Part shown: piece by piece, positions 1-12,453 of the stretch
How positions within the stretch are numbered: position 1 is the first letter of the stretch
Layout of the letters: each line of letters opens with the position of its first letter
NCBI RefSeq assembly: GCF_019703515.2
Contig: NC_059385.1
Span: forward strand, 27,942,001-28,006,000
From: Myxocyprinus asiaticus
Taxonomy: Eukaryota > Chordata > Actinopteri > Cypriniformes > Catostomidae
Direction: 5' to 3'
DNA length: 64,000 nt
Program-made: the position numbers and the translations under genes
The notes under the pieces: generated by a model
The model's input: only the letters and a program-made list of their open reading frames with translations
What the model was told of the DNA's origin: nothing
Databases searched by the model: none

Positions 1-620
1 AAGATAAAAGGTATTTGTTAACTCAAAAAAAAGAAAAGAACAGGGTGATAAAGTGTCCTTGTAATAAAAGGAGGGGATAAGAGTTTATTAATGAGTGAGC
101 ACTTTGAAGATGAGCCAAAGTGTGCCCACTGTCTCACGGGCTTCAACAGGCAGGGGGCACAGACAGCCTCCCTCTGCCAGCACAATGACAGCCATTCAAC
201 AAACCCTCTTCGGCTGCCAGTGGGGAAGAGACTGTCAGTTCACAAATCAGACAAGAGGGTTTGGTGATGAAGAGCTGGACGAGACCTGACACATACATTT
301 AACATCTGAGGAGAGGAGGAAATACTTTTCGTCAATCAAGTTTCTGCAGACCAGCCAGCGATTGTCGCTCATTTAGACAATTCAAATAAGTGAAACCCAG
401 GGAGCTTTGGATGATTTACTTTTCATAAAGCAAGCACACAAAGTGACTGGCCACGGACCAATGTTTCTCATGAATCAGGACTTGAACATTTAACCCTTGC
501 CCATCCACCAGCCTGCTGTTGCAGTCCAAAGACTTCAAGTGGATCTCTTTTGGAACCTTTCATGAACAGGGTGCAAAAAAAGCATCTAAAACTCTCTCAA
601 AAAACTGTTTTTTCTTTTTT
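1..620. other. unassigned sequence, possible exon or UTR remnant
   Basis: No gene can be assigned. Bases 105-289 are richer in GC than the surroundings, and two plus-strand frames stay open for 50-64 codons, one of them rich in Cys, His and Gln. I see no convincing splice sites and recognise no family. It could be the edge of an exon or 3' UTR of a gene lying to the left. Confidence 0.2.
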
Positions 621-799
621 CCCCCAGCAAATTTGAAGAGAGGTGCTTAACTTTAAGAGAATGTTTATATTCAACCTCAGGATCTAAAACTCAATTTTAT
701 GTGAGCTGTTTTATTTTAGATTTCTTTAATGAGGTTTGCCATTTTTGCAACCAAAATTTAGGACATGTGTAAATGCAGTTTAAAACACTGATCTGTGTT

Positions 800-2620
800 T
801 TTTTTTATCAAATTAGTTACATGATATGCTAATTAATTAAATAAAATTTATGGCAATTGATCAAAAATCAATATTTGCTGGAAAAGACCCCCAAATTAAG
901 TAAATAATAATAATACAAAAAAATCCAAATAATTATAATAATAAAAATAATTCTGATAATTTAAAGACATTACATTATTGTGGCGGACATTTTATTGGTT
1001 TTATTTCACTTTGTTACAGTTGTTGTGACCGGCCACTGGAAATGAATGGATTAGACTACAAATTACAGAAATATTAAGTGTTCAGGAGCATCCCAATCCT
1101 TTAGATGAGCACATATGCAGATGGGTGTTTGCACACACACACACACACACTGTTGGGCCTCATGTATTCAGATAGAAGACAAAGGCAGGCCTAACAGTCG
1201 TAGAAGCCTGACCACACACTCCGTCATAAATTATACTGATAAAAACCACGCCAAAATCAAACAAAGGGAGTCCAAAACAGACTACAAATCCCATCAAGCC
1301 TTGCTCACTAAAGAATCGAACTCTCAGCTCCTACTGGATGAGGCACACGACAGAACGCCCCTCAACCATGACGTCATCAGGAGTAGAAATACCTCTGAGA
1401 TGCTTCCGGGATTTGCTTCCAGCAACTTTGCTCGCAGTGCGTAGACGCAGCTCATCGCTGCTCTCAGGTGTAGCCTCGTGGCACAAGGAAGTAATTATTA
1501 TTATTATATAATAATATTTATTAATTATTTCTGATAGTAACACTGATCTAAACAACCAGTAAAGCCCTACAACACACACACATCGTGTGTTGAGTGCCCT
1601 CTTGTGCATCGTCTTTCCATGTACACTCTTTAAGGAATTTCAAGATCTACTTATCATATTATGTTGTGTTTGGGCTCGTTTGAATCAGGATAGTCTGCTT
1701 TAAGTTACGGTATGTCATTCTTTATGTTATATGTATGTTTCGGGAAGTAAAAAGGAAAAACTTGACAAAAAGACACTTCTGTTTATTATAATTTATGTGT
1801 GTCAGTACGAATTTCATACACTTATACTCACTGCAGTTTGGCCTCTGAGTGAAACAAACGATATATAACACATGGTTATCTTATCTTTATGTTTTTACCA
1901 ACTCTGAATGTAATAACAAATTTGCAAATGATGAGAACAAAACAGTTTTAATTTGTCAGCATTATTAAAAAAGCATTCTTTAATAATTGTTAGGATCAGC
2001 TATTTGCATTGCAAAGTCCAGATTCTAGGCTTTAAAATGATACCTATTTTGCTCAGATCAAGCAAGTGGTTATTAATTTATTAAGTTATTATTATTTTAT
2101 TTTTTTTCGGCAGTGAAGTGCCTCCCACTGGCCCGGTTTAAGCTCAGTTCAATGAATCATTCTATCAATAAAAAATATTCTTTTTTATGTATATTTTTAA
2201 TATATTATTAATATGTAAAAAAAAAGGAGTAGAAAAAGAGTCATAATTACAAAAACATAAACATCTAATGCAATATCTTGTGATAATATATGCAATATGA
2301 GAGATTTATAAACAATCTTAGTGGGCTGGTCATTTTTGACCGGGAATACAAAATGTGTTAGCACAAAACAAACAGCACAAGAGTTAAATATAGTTTAAAA
2401 CTTTAAAAAAACACATCTCGAGACTGCACTCTGCTCCGTAAAGTTGTGCTTACTGCCCCCTGGTGACTGAGCAAAAACATGGAGGTGACACTTCAAGCCT
2501 GAATTGCTCCATGAATAGGAAAATTAAGGTGGTTAATTGTGTTCATTTGTTTAAAGTATTGTTTTTTTTTGTTGTTGTTTTTTGCACTAAATTAATGCAT
2601 TGAATTGACAGCCTTAAAAA
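800..2620. repeat. diverged hAT-type non-autonomous element, interrupted
   Basis: Bases 820-1000 (a run ending in ATTACATTATTGTGGCGGAC) and 2430-2615 (CTTACTGCCCCCTGGTGACTGAG, ending in TTGACAGCC) match, in the same order, the two ends of the better preserved copy at 55112-55868. The right end resembles the CAGCCCTA terminus of the hAT element at 16501-18856. The 1.4 kb between the matching parts, which includes the motif cluster at 1281-1410, is absent from the 55 kb copy and is probably a later insertion. Boundaries are approximate. Confidence 0.4.
1281..1410. promoter_or_regulatory. cluster of promoter-type motifs (ZNF143-like, CRE, ETS)
   Basis: A short GC-richer island contains ACTACAAATCCCATCA (1281-1296, like the ZNF143/SBS motif), a perfect palindromic CRE TGACGTCA (1369-1376) and an ETS-type CTTCCGG (1403-1409) within 130 bp. 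This combination is typical of housekeeping promoters and of some LTRs. No downstream gene was recognised on either strand. The island lies inside a repeat-derived region, so it may be a mobile-element promoter. Confidence 0.35.
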
Positions 2621-2699
2621 ATCTACACCAGAATTGTTAAATGTTTGATTATTTTTCTTATGATAACTTTGGGAACAGGGTTAAATGGTTGAGCTTGAT

Positions 2700-4586
2700 G
2701 AATACAGTCAACACTACAATTCGTTTAAAAATTGGAATCAGATTATTTGTCTTCCCGACATATCATAGAAAGTAGCCAAATTATGTAAATCCTTGGGTGT
2801 CAGAATTTTAAGGAACGTTCTTTTTCGTTAAAATTAAAATTAATACTTTTTTTGATGATAAAATACTTTCTTTTATAGCAGCATATTATACAAAGACAAC
2901 TATAAGTAAGCCAATCGTAGGTTGATTTAATTGAAAACTGTAAACACTCTTGGTGCTTTAAAAATATTGATGTTTGTTTGATCATCCTGACTACTAGACA
3001 CATCAACATTAGTTTTGTTTCAATCCAAGTTACGAATTTAATTAATGTGAAAAATCTGACTTTTTCAAAAACTATTTGCAAATGAAGCAGCATTTCCAAC
3101 CCATGTGTTTATGAGAACAAAATCTTTACTTTTGGGGAAATTGACCCAAAATAGTAATGAACATTGAAGCTGAAGCCATGTTGGCTCTTTCATTAAATGA
3201 TAGTTCCAAAAAGCAACTATCAGCACCTATTAATCGGTAAATCCTATTCATCGGTCTACCTCTAATGGAAACCCAGCTATTGACTCAAACAATGCTGTGA
3301 GTTTGGGGCACGTTGATCTATCTGTTTGATAGATCAATGACAGATGGGGCAGTATTCAGGAAAGCTGTCTGAAAACAATGTTTATTTTTGCAATACTGTT
3401 TGGTGGTGCAAGTGGTGCTGAAATTACTTCAACTTCAACATTAAAAATAGTCCAATAAAATTAAAATTACTTCAGCAAATTATGTCAAAATTTTGATTTG
3501 AACTGGATACAGTCCAGTAGGTTAAGACCCCATCTCAAACCCCTCACCTCCAATAAGTGCCTCTAATGCACTAAAAAACAAGTAATGGGACACGAAAGTG
3601 TACTCTATTCAGGGAAAGTGCTTTTGATCCATTTTTCCAAAACAGACGCAGAGTAGCTCCTCACGTTTTGCAAGAGTGGAAATACCATTCTTGGAATCTC
3701 CCTCAGTACTGCTTTTAGGATTTTCATGGACGGTTCAGAGTTTTATAATCAAGCAGTATAATGGCAGTGTAGCATGGAGAGGGCAAACGTCTTCAAGGTC
3801 TTGAAACAGATTGCTAAAGCAGTCTATGGATATATCACATTTCAAGGAGGATAGTTAAGAATATTAGTTTTCCAGGTTTCCCTTTCACTCAAATACCCAG
3901 TCTACCTACATTTTTAGAAAAGAGACTGAATAATTGAATCACTGAAAGTTTCATAATAAATATTGATGACAATGTTGAAAACTTAATGGATCCAGTGATG
4001 GTGGCGGCCAAACATACGTAGAGTAAGTGGTAAAAATTGCAACTAAAACAACACTGGGGGTGGAAATCTTTAGGCACCTCTCGATCCAATGTTGATTCAG
4101 GTAGGCACAATTACAAAGTGAATATAAATGCATCTAATTTTGTCAGAAAATACATAGTAAAAGCAAATCTTTGGAGAGTTAAGATAAGTTGGCTAACTCT
4201 CAAATTCTGGGTCCGCATTAAAGCTGTATTTTAAATATTTTTGCTCTGACCCACCAACAGACATAAAATAAGTGGATTGAAAAACCTAGTATTAGAGGCA
4301 GCTCTGCACTTTTTGTTCTGTGTAAATGAAATATTGCATCAGAGCGAACTTAAACTTCATAATTCATATTTTGTGGATGCCTACATGAATGACCAACTTT
4401 CTAGCAAACTGAAATTCTTGTGTAAACACATTTATTCCCTTTAAATATAGCTTGAGTTCATGATGCAGACCGCTGGTAGTTGTTTTCTATAAAATGTTGT
4501 AAAATAAAGCTTGTTCAGCCTATTTGTCCTCGGCTGTAATATCTGTGATTGTTTGTTTGCAATGGGTAAGTACAGCTTTCATGGTA
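2700..4586. other. AT-rich non-coding stretch
   Basis: No exon or RNA gene seen. Bases 3330-3440 resemble the inner part of the MITE at 11929-12211 (a run ending TTTATTTTTGCAATACTGTTTGGTGGT), so an old, degraded copy is likely. The open frames here are short and low-complexity. Confidence 0.4.
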
Positions 4587-4588
4587 TA

Positions 4589-6165
4589 CAGTCATGGGAA
4601 AAAGAAAGTACACCCTCCTTGAATTCTAAGGTTTTACATATTAGGACATAATAAAAATCATCTGGTTCTTAGCAGGTCTTAAAATGAGGGTAAATACAAC
4701 CTCAGATGAACAACAACACATGACATATTACACCGTGTCATGATTTATTTAACCAAAATAAAGCCAAAACGGAGAATCCATGTGTGAAAAACTAAGTACA
4801 CCCTTACTGCTTCCATAGGAATTAAGAGGCTAAGTAGTAGCCAGGTGCTGCTAATCAAATGCCCTTGATTAATTGATCATCAGCAAGTGTGACCACCTCT
4901 ATAAAAGTCGAAGTTTTAGCAGTTTCCTGGTCTGGGGGATTCAGGTGTGGGTAAATACAATGCCAAGGAGGAAAGACATCAACAATGATCTTAGAGAAGC
5001 AATTGTTGCTGCCCATCAATCTGGGAAGGGTTATAAGGCCATTTCCAAACAATTTAAAGTCCATCATTCTACAGAGAGAAAGATTATTCACAAGTGGAAA
5101 ACATTCAAGACAGTTGCCAATCTTCCCAGGAGTGGACATCCCAGCAAATTCACCCCAAGGTCAGACCGTGCAATGCTCAGAGAAATTGCAAAATACCCAA
5201 GAGTTACATCTCAGACTCTACAGGCCTCAGTTAGCTTGTTAAATGTTAAAGTTCATGACAGTACAATTAGAAAAAGACTGAACAAGTATGGTTTGTTTGG
5301 AAGGGTTGCCAGGAGAAAGCCTCTTCTCTCTAAAAAGAACATGGCAGCACGGCATAGGTTTGCAAAGTTGCATCTGAACGAACCACAAGACTTCTGGAAC
5401 AATGTCCTTTGGACAGACGAGACCAAAGTTTGGCGAAAACCAAACACAGCATATCAGCACAAACACCTCATACCAACTGTCAAGCACGGTGGTGGAGGGG
5501 TCATGATTTGGGCTTGTTTTTCAGCTACAGGACCTGGGCACCTTGTAGTCGACCATGAACTCTTCTGTATACCAAAGTATTCTAGAGTCAAATGTGAGGC
5601 CATCTGTCTGACAGCTAAAGCTTGGCCGAAATTGGGTCATGCAACAGGACAATGATCCCAAGCACACCAGCAAATCTACAACAGAATGGCTGAAAAAGAA
5701 AAGAATAAAGGTGTTGCAATGGCCCAGTGAAAGTCCAGACCTCAGCCCGATTGAAATGTTGTGGTGGGACCTTAAGAGAGCTATGCATAAACAAATGTCC
5801 GCAAACCTCAATGAACTGAAGCAACGTTGTAAAGAAGAGTGGGCCAAAATTCCTCCAAAATGATGTGAGAGACTGATAAAGTCATACAGAAAACGATTAC
5901 TTGAAGTTATTGCTGCTAAAGGTCATTCTACAAGCTATTGAATCATAAGGTGTACTTAGTTTTTCACACATGGCTTCTCCATTTTGGTTTTTTTTTGTTT
6001 GTTAAATAAATCATGACACAGTGTAATATGTCATGTGTTGTTGTTCATCTGAAGTTGTATTTACCTAATTTTAAGACCTGCTAAGGACCAGATGATTTTT
6101 TATTATGTCCTGATACGTAAAACCATAGAATTCAAGGAGGGTGTACTTTCTTTTTCCCATGACTG
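4589..6165 (+). mobile_element. Tc1/mariner transposon with full terminal inverted repeats
   Basis: This is a complete-length Tc1-type DNA transposon of about 1.58 kb. Both ends carry an inverted repeat of about 85 bp starting CAGTCATGGGAAAAAGAAAG (4589 on plus; ending 6165 on minus). They are flanked by the TA target duplication (4587-4588 and 6166-6167). A second inverted-repeat stretch of roughly 60 bp occurs further in on each side (about 4690-4800 and 5950-6065). The transposase between them is broken (separate entry), so the copy is non-autonomous but could be mobilised if a related transposase were present. Confidence 0.93.
4960..5941 (+). pseudogene. Tc1 DD34E transposase, one frameshift and one stop
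   Basis: Transposase that cuts and pastes the surrounding element at TA sites. It starts at ATG 4960 (MPRRKDINNDLRE). The N-terminal paired-like helix-turn-helix region is followed by the catalytic motifs: first Asp in LWTDETKV, second Asp in QQDNDPKH, and Glu in [15 protein letters not shown], 34 residues after the second Asp. The first frame runs to 5655. The catalytic second half continues in another frame, so an indel lies at about 5560-5640. A TGA at 5861-5863 interrupts the second frame where family members usually have Arg, and reading resumes to a natural stop at 5939-5941. The length without these lesions fits the usual Tc1 size of about 330-340 residues. Confidence 0.9.
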
Positions 6166-6647
6166 TATATGCCACAGCAGATGTGCTCTCCATGCTGTTT
6201 TTTGCAGTGTTGCATATCGCAAGGCACTTATCTGTAATGGTTTGTTCTGCATATGCTTTTCAATAACCAGAATTATTGATATTAAATTTTAATTTCCAAT
6301 TAGAATTTTTTTTTTTTTTGTGGATTGATCCAGAATCTAATATAAGTGATTTATCTAAATATATTTTTCTCCCAGCACTTATATACTGTGCCCTCCACGA
6401 TCAAAATGAAGCAAAATGCCACTTGTTTGCTTGTAAATTAACAAATTTGACTACAACTAAAGCTCCAAACCACAAGAATGTGTGTACAACCCCAAGTATT
6501 TGATTAGTGTTTTCTCCACTCCTAAAATTATTTCATTAGATTAAAACTGACAATGCTGCTTAAACTGAACATTTTACTAATAATTTGGGTGAACAGATTT
6601 GTTATTTTGCCACAGAACAATATAGTTTACTAATAGACATTGATATA

Positions 6648-7867
6648 CACTGGCAGCCAAAAGTTTGGAATAATGTACAGATTTTGCTCTTATGGAAAGA
6701 AACTGGCGCTTTTATTCACCAAAGTGGCATTCAACTGATCACAATGTATAGTCAGGACATTAATAATGTGAAAAATTACTATTACAATTTGAAAAAAAAT
6801 TCAGAACTTCTTAAACTACTTCAAAGAGTTCTCATCAAAAAATCCTCCACATGCAGGAATGATAGCTTTGCAGATCCTTGTCAGTTTGTCCAGATACTCA
6901 GGTGACATTTCACCCCACCGCTTCCTGTAGCACTTGTCATAGATGTGGCTGTCTTGTCGGGCACTTCTCACGACACCTTACAGTCTAGCTAATCCCACAA
7001 AAGCTCAATGGGTTTAAGATCCATAACACTCTTTTCCAATTATCTGTTGTCCAATGTCTGTGTTTCTTTGCCCACTCTAACCATTTCTTTTTGTTTTTCT
7101 GTTTCAAAAGTGGCTTTTTCTTTGCAATTCTTCCCATAAGGCCTGTACCCCTGAGTCTTCTCTTTACTGTTGTACATGAAACTGGTGTTGAGCGGGTAGA
7201 ATTCAATAAAGCTGTCAGCTGAGGACATGTGAGGGGTCTATTTCTCAAACTAGAGACTCTGATGTACTTATCCTCTTGTTTAGTTGTACATCTGGCCTTC
7301 CACATCTCTTTCTGTCCTTGTTAGAGCCAGTTGTCCTTTTGTCTTTGAAGACTGTAGTGTACACCTTTGTTTGAAATCTTCAGTTTTTTGGCAATTTCAA
7401 GCATTGCATAGCCTTCATTCCTCAAAACAATTACTGACTGATGAGTTTCTAGAGAAAGTCGTTTCTTTTTTGCCATTTTTGACCTAATATTGGCCTTAAG
7501 ACATGGCAGTCTATTGAATACTGTGGCAACTCAAAAACAAACACAATGTTAAGCTTCATTTAATGAACCAAATAGCTTTCAGCAGTGTTTGATATAATGG
7601 CAAGTGATTTTCTAGTACCAAATTAGCAATTTAGCATGATTACTCAAGGATAAGGTGTTGGAGTGACGGCTGCTGGAAATGGGCCCTGTCTAGATATGAT
7701 CAAAAATGACTTTTTTTTTCAAATAGTGATGGTGCTGTTTTTTTTACATCAGTACTGTCCTGACTATACTTTGTGATCAGTTGAATCCCACTTTGGTGAA
7801 TTAAAGTACCAATTTCCTTCCGAAACAGCAAAATCTGTACATTATTCCAAACTTTTGGCCGCCAGTG
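6648..7867 (-). mobile_element. internally deleted Tc1/mariner element
   Basis: The inverted termini CACTGGCAGCCAAAAGTTTG (from 6648) and its complement ending GCCGCCAGTG (to 7867) are flanked by TA at 6646-6647 and 7868-7869. The termini extend inward with GAATAATGTACAGATTTTGC. At 1.22 kb it is shorter than a full Tc1 element because the catalytic core of the minus-strand transposase is deleted. It is a different Tc1 family from the elements at 4.6 and 17.1 kb. Solitary ends of the same family lie at 34090-34150 and 55918-55972. Confidence 0.88.
6840..7475 (-). pseudogene. truncated Tc1 transposase remnant
   Basis: The reading starts near 7475 (MAKKKRLSLETHQ) and shows the helix-turn-helix half, then a region ending NWKRVLW at about 7020, where the first catalytic Asp should follow. 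It then jumps to sequence of the protein's far C-terminus (Cys-Gly/Arg-Gly-Phe-Phe-like tail, about 6840-6900). The catalytic middle, with the second Asp and the Glu, is missing. In-frame stops, for example near 7325, add further damage. It cannot make an active enzyme. Confidence 0.75.
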
Positions 7868-7869
7868 TA

Positions 7870-9725
7870 CCTTCTGAGGAGTAAACTATAAGTTAATGAT
7901 TACTTCAGTTCCCGACTAAAAAAAGGCTCTTCATGCCATTAGGTGTTTAACCAAACAAATCTGAGAGCCAAATCTATTTTTCTAGGTGCTAAATTCTTTC
8001 CAATGCAAAGCGCAGACAATCAGTGCTGAAAATTATGAAAATATATTTCTTGGTTTGACGTGACAATATGCAACATTTTAAAGCTAACACCCAATTCTGA
8101 TTTAATCTCAAAAACTATTTGAAACTCTGTTAGCAGGAATTTCAACGAAACATCAACAAACCATCGGTAGCCTTTACAGTAAAGAACTGTTCAACCGTGT
8201 CCTAAAGGTATATCTTCTAGCCAACAAGCTTATGGACTTTTTGTCAATCGCATGGTTTCTATGCCTGCAGCATAGTGCCGGATAGTCCCACCCACTGTGA
8301 AATCTCATTAGTTTTAAATCCTGTTCCACGTAACTGCAGATTAAATGAAATATGTTCTGATTAGCGGCGATGGTGCTGCATAGCACAGTGTTTTGTGTTC
8401 AGTGTGGAGAGATAAATATTTTGAATCTTATCGTATCGGGTCTGGTTAGGACACAGTGTTAATGGTGTTGACTCGCATTACCACACTGGAATGTATTTAT
8501 ACTACACACCTGTATACCTAAAACCTACTTTATTAGTGAAGTTAGTTCTTCATCAAATGCATTAAATACTCTGAATGTATATGAAGTCGAAAGCATTTTA
8601 AAAAAGATCAATAGCTGAGCAAGTAATATGCAACAAAGAATTGGTGTTTTGAACACATCATCTTTTGTTCATTTAAAATGGTGAACAGATAGAATGAAGA
8701 CCCATCAATTCTTGGCTTTGCTCTGCTGAATGTCAAGAGTCTCCTTATGACTGCCCCATACAGCATAAACATGCTACAGCGGGCAGTACATTCGTAAATC
8801 TGCAGATCCGTAGCACAGCTGCCAAGAATTAGATGATATCCTTTGGCCTCCACACAAAAAGGGCCAGTACTTTACTGTTCCAGGTGACCTTTTCCTGAGA
8901 GGCTGATAGAGTGTCGGATTATAACACGTGACAACTGACAGGTGCGGTCAATTTGAAACGATTACACAGTGGCCTAAAGAAGTCGTCTTTGGTGCATAAT
9001 TGCTGTTTGGTCTGCCTTTGACACATTTCTATTGTGCAGGATTTAACCTCAAATAGTCCCAGTGAAATCTTGCATTATGGTCCAATCTTGCATAATGGAG
9101 CATGAAAGGCTGATAATCTAGTGGTTTGGTGGATTCGGGTAGCACTGGTTCACTTGTTCACGCAAGAACTTTTTTTAGAGCTAAACAATGCATTGCACGC
9201 CTTCAGAAAACTCGTCGAATAGACTACTTTAATAATAGTTTGCATTCTTTTTGAAGCTTGAATGTGAATCACTATCCACTGCCATTGTTTTGACAAGACT
9301 GGGATATTCATTAAAATGTCTCCTTTTGTGGTCCGCAGGAACACCAAGGCCCAGGTACTTGTTTGTTGGCTCCTTTTGGCCAAGGTTTCACGGAATTCTC
9401 TCTGGAATTACAGCTGTGCATATCATTCAGGTTTAAACTGAATATATTAAGAATGTATGGCCATATCCCTGTGCTATATGGAAGCACACTGTATCCTCAG
9501 TAATGTCCTGTCTGGCTTAGCGTAAGTGGCGGCTACCACATTCACTGTATCGGCTCTCCCATAAGTATGCAATAAGTATGTATTTTTCATTAATGCCACC
9601 TCACAGTCAGTGATACTGATGACAGTAGGCACTTTCCTCTTACACTGAAACAAAGAAGCCAAACATTATTCATATCAGAGATCATAAAAGTCAACATGAC
9701 ATCAAAATCGACGTTATTTACTTCC
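7870..9725. other. non-coding stretch
   Basis: No exon, RNA gene or clear element end is visible. The open frames are short, overlapping and without recognisable domains. Confidence 0.4.
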
Positions 9726-10475
9726 TTAAAGGAATAGTTCACCCAAAAATGAAAATTCTCTCATTATTCACTTACCCTGATGCCATTCCAGATGTGTATG
9801 ACTGTCTTTCATCAGCAGAACATAAAAAAAAGGTTTTTAGAAGATAGAGCTCTGTCAGGTCCTTATATTGCAAGTAAATGGGTGCCAGCACTTTGACGGT
9901 CCAAAAGTCACATTTAGACTCCAGTCGATCAGTGAATATTTTCTGAAGCAAATCGATACATTTGTGTAAAAAACAAATCGATAATTTAAACGTTATTAAC
10001 TTTTAAAAAGCAATTCCTGCCAGCATTTGACGCATCACGTAGCTGTTGTGTGACGTAAGCGTGTCGGCAAGTTCATGTGAGAATTCGGAAGTGCTGCTTA
10101 TTTAGAACAGAAGAACGAATGTCACGCGAGACTTCGTCCATTTCAAACAGCATCAGAGCCCTGGATGGAAGTGCTGATTTAAAGTTACAAATATTTTAAT
10201 TATCCACTTGTTTCTTACATAAACCTATCGATGTGCTTCAGAAGATATTCATTGTTTGACTGGAGTCATGTGGATTACTTTTATGCTGCCTAAATATGAC
10301 TTTTGGACCGTCAAAGTGCTGGCACCCGTGTACTTGCATCATAAGGACCTGACAGAGCTCTATCTTCTTCTAAAAATCTTTATTTGTGTCCTGCTGAAGA
10401 AAGACAGTCATACACATCTGGGATGGCAAGTGAATAATGTGAGAATTTTCATTTTTGGGTGAACAATGCCTTTAA
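9726..10475. repeat. long palindromic MITE (TTAAAGGAATAGTTCACCC family)
   Basis: The left end TTAAAGGAATAGTTCACCCA is mirrored by the right end, which reads as TTAAAGGCATTGTTCACCCA on the minus strand. The inverted similarity reaches far inward (CATACACATCTGGAATGGCA-like arms and the GACCGTCAAAGTGCTGGCACCC segment), so the whole unit can fold as an imperfect hairpin. It has no coding capacity. Other copies or halves are at 28973-29480, 31255-31840, 39866-40492 and 43430-43730. This is a non-autonomous DNA transposon family, abundant in fish. Confidence 0.85.
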
Positions 10476-11928
10476 AACAGCACAACAGTCGGGTTTTGAA
10501 AGTAAAAAGCCCATTAATTTTTTCCATAGGCAAATACATTTTTAAGAATATCTTGTAAACCTTTAAAGACAGACATACTGTGAGCTCACAGGTTGTTCAT
10601 CTATGGTATATGCTTTTGTGGAAGCAATCAGTCTGTGTCATTTCATTTTCATTTTTTAGAAATTGTGTTAAACAGTGGAATTCCTGGTGAAGAACCAATC
10701 AGAGAATTACAGCCAACAAAGCGCGTCATTCGCATGATGTGACTGACACAATCGAGTTGGTCTTCCTACACTCTTAAACCACTTATACAGTATATCTGTA
10801 CATTTCTGAATATTTTGCAATAAATTCTAAATGTATTGTTTCTCTACTTATACTCAACAACTTTAAATAGTTTTTCGATTATGCCATTCGCAATGCTTCA
10901 TGGGATTGTGGTTCATGACCAGTCTTTTCAAATACTTTTTTCTTTAATGCAAAGTTTGTAATAGCATGATTCACTTTGGAGCTGGTTGGTTTGATTCATG
11001 GCTATGGAGAAAATAAATGGGAAAAATACTTCCGGAACCAACCAAGATGGCAGAAAAAGTGGCCAAGCACTGTTGCGTGATTTTGAAAGAATCATCAGTG
11101 CATTTCAAAGAAATGTATGTCTTTGTAATCTTTATTCAATATGTAAAACTTGCTCTGCTTTAGCTCTGAATGACAAGTAAACAACTTTATAACAGGACAA
11201 TTTTTCCAATATTGGAGAAAGCCATAATACAAATTACTAAAAATATTTCAGCTAAATTTGATATGACGAGGTTAATAAAAGGTTAAAAATAAAAGGTTAA
11301 GGCAGTATTCATAAACATTAGTAATGCAATTAGTTGACAAAAACTAAAAATGAACAATACTTCAAAAGCATTAATCTTGATTAAAGTTAATTTGTACATA
11401 CACCTACATTTTTACATGTTAATATTAGTTAAATCATTATGAACTGATGTGAACAATCAATGAACAATAGTTTTTTTAAATATTTTGATATAAAAAAATT
11501 CACAACAAATTATTACTTCTCATAATCAGAATACTCACTTTACCAATTACCGAACCATCGAAATAGCAACTGCATTACTAATTACTTTTAAGTTACTTTC
11601 TAAAATACTTTTCACAACTGACTTGATAGGGGCACAAACCTGTCACAGAAACGCAAATAGATGTACATATAAAAGTAACTCATGTTTTAAATGTATTCTA
11701 CATATTATTTTCAAAATGCGTAACTCAAGAAATGTACTTAAAATTAATTTAAAGTCAGTAACTGTAATCTCATTACAAGAATTAGGAAAGTAATGTATTA
11801 TACTACTTTTTTGCTTAAAAAGCAATAAGATTGCAATTATTAATTACTTTGTAATTAGATTACAACCATCCATGACCAAGACTAATAAATGCTGTAAAAA
11901 AATTTTTTTTATTGTTGACATCTATTGC
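10476..11928. other. AT-rich non-coding stretch
   Basis: Nothing gene-like was seen. Bases 11560-11870 contain imperfect inverted repeats built on AATTACTTTTAAGTTACTTT-type words, suggesting an old MITE related to the one at 33705. Confidence 0.35.
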
Positions 11929-12211
11929 TTTAAAGCTGAATTATGTAACTTTTTCAGTGTTAAAATACTTCTATCACAGCATGTCATTCAGAGGTTCATT
12001 TTCTCAAAAACTGTAAATGCGGTGTTTGTTTAGAGTGACCCACCCCAACAACGTTACTCAACTAATGGCATGAGATGGGGGCTGGACTACCTGACAGTTG
12101 GAACAACAGCAGATGAGGGGCATATTTGGAAAGCTGTTTTGAAAAATGTATTATTTTTGCAATTCCTTTCGGTGGTTCTAGTGTTGCAAAAATTACATAA
12201 TTCAGCTTTAA
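11929..12211. repeat. short MITE with TTAAAGCTGAATTATGTAA ends
   Basis: TTAAAGCTGAATTATGTAAC at the left is answered by TTACATAATTCAGCTTTAA at the right, a near-perfect 19-bp terminal inverted repeat around 280 bp of non-coding sequence. The inner sequence (AACAGCAGATGAGG, TTATTTTTGCAATT) recurs at 3330-3440 and 44970-45098, so this is a dispersed family. Confidence 0.85.
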
Positions 12212-12453
12212 CTAATGTTTACAAACAGAACCTTATTGTAAAGTGTTACCGAAAAAATATTTTAAAAATTATAACAAAAAAAATACCATACTTCAACTTT
12301 AAAGACAACTGAAAGGTCATAAAATTTCCACTTTTCTCTGCAAGTGTCCATTGATTTCTGCTCCCTCAAACAAAACAAGTTTGAATGTACGCTTAAAAAA
12401 AAACTCTAATCCCTCTCCACTTCCCCTCCCCTAGAACCCTCCAAAAAGGCCAG

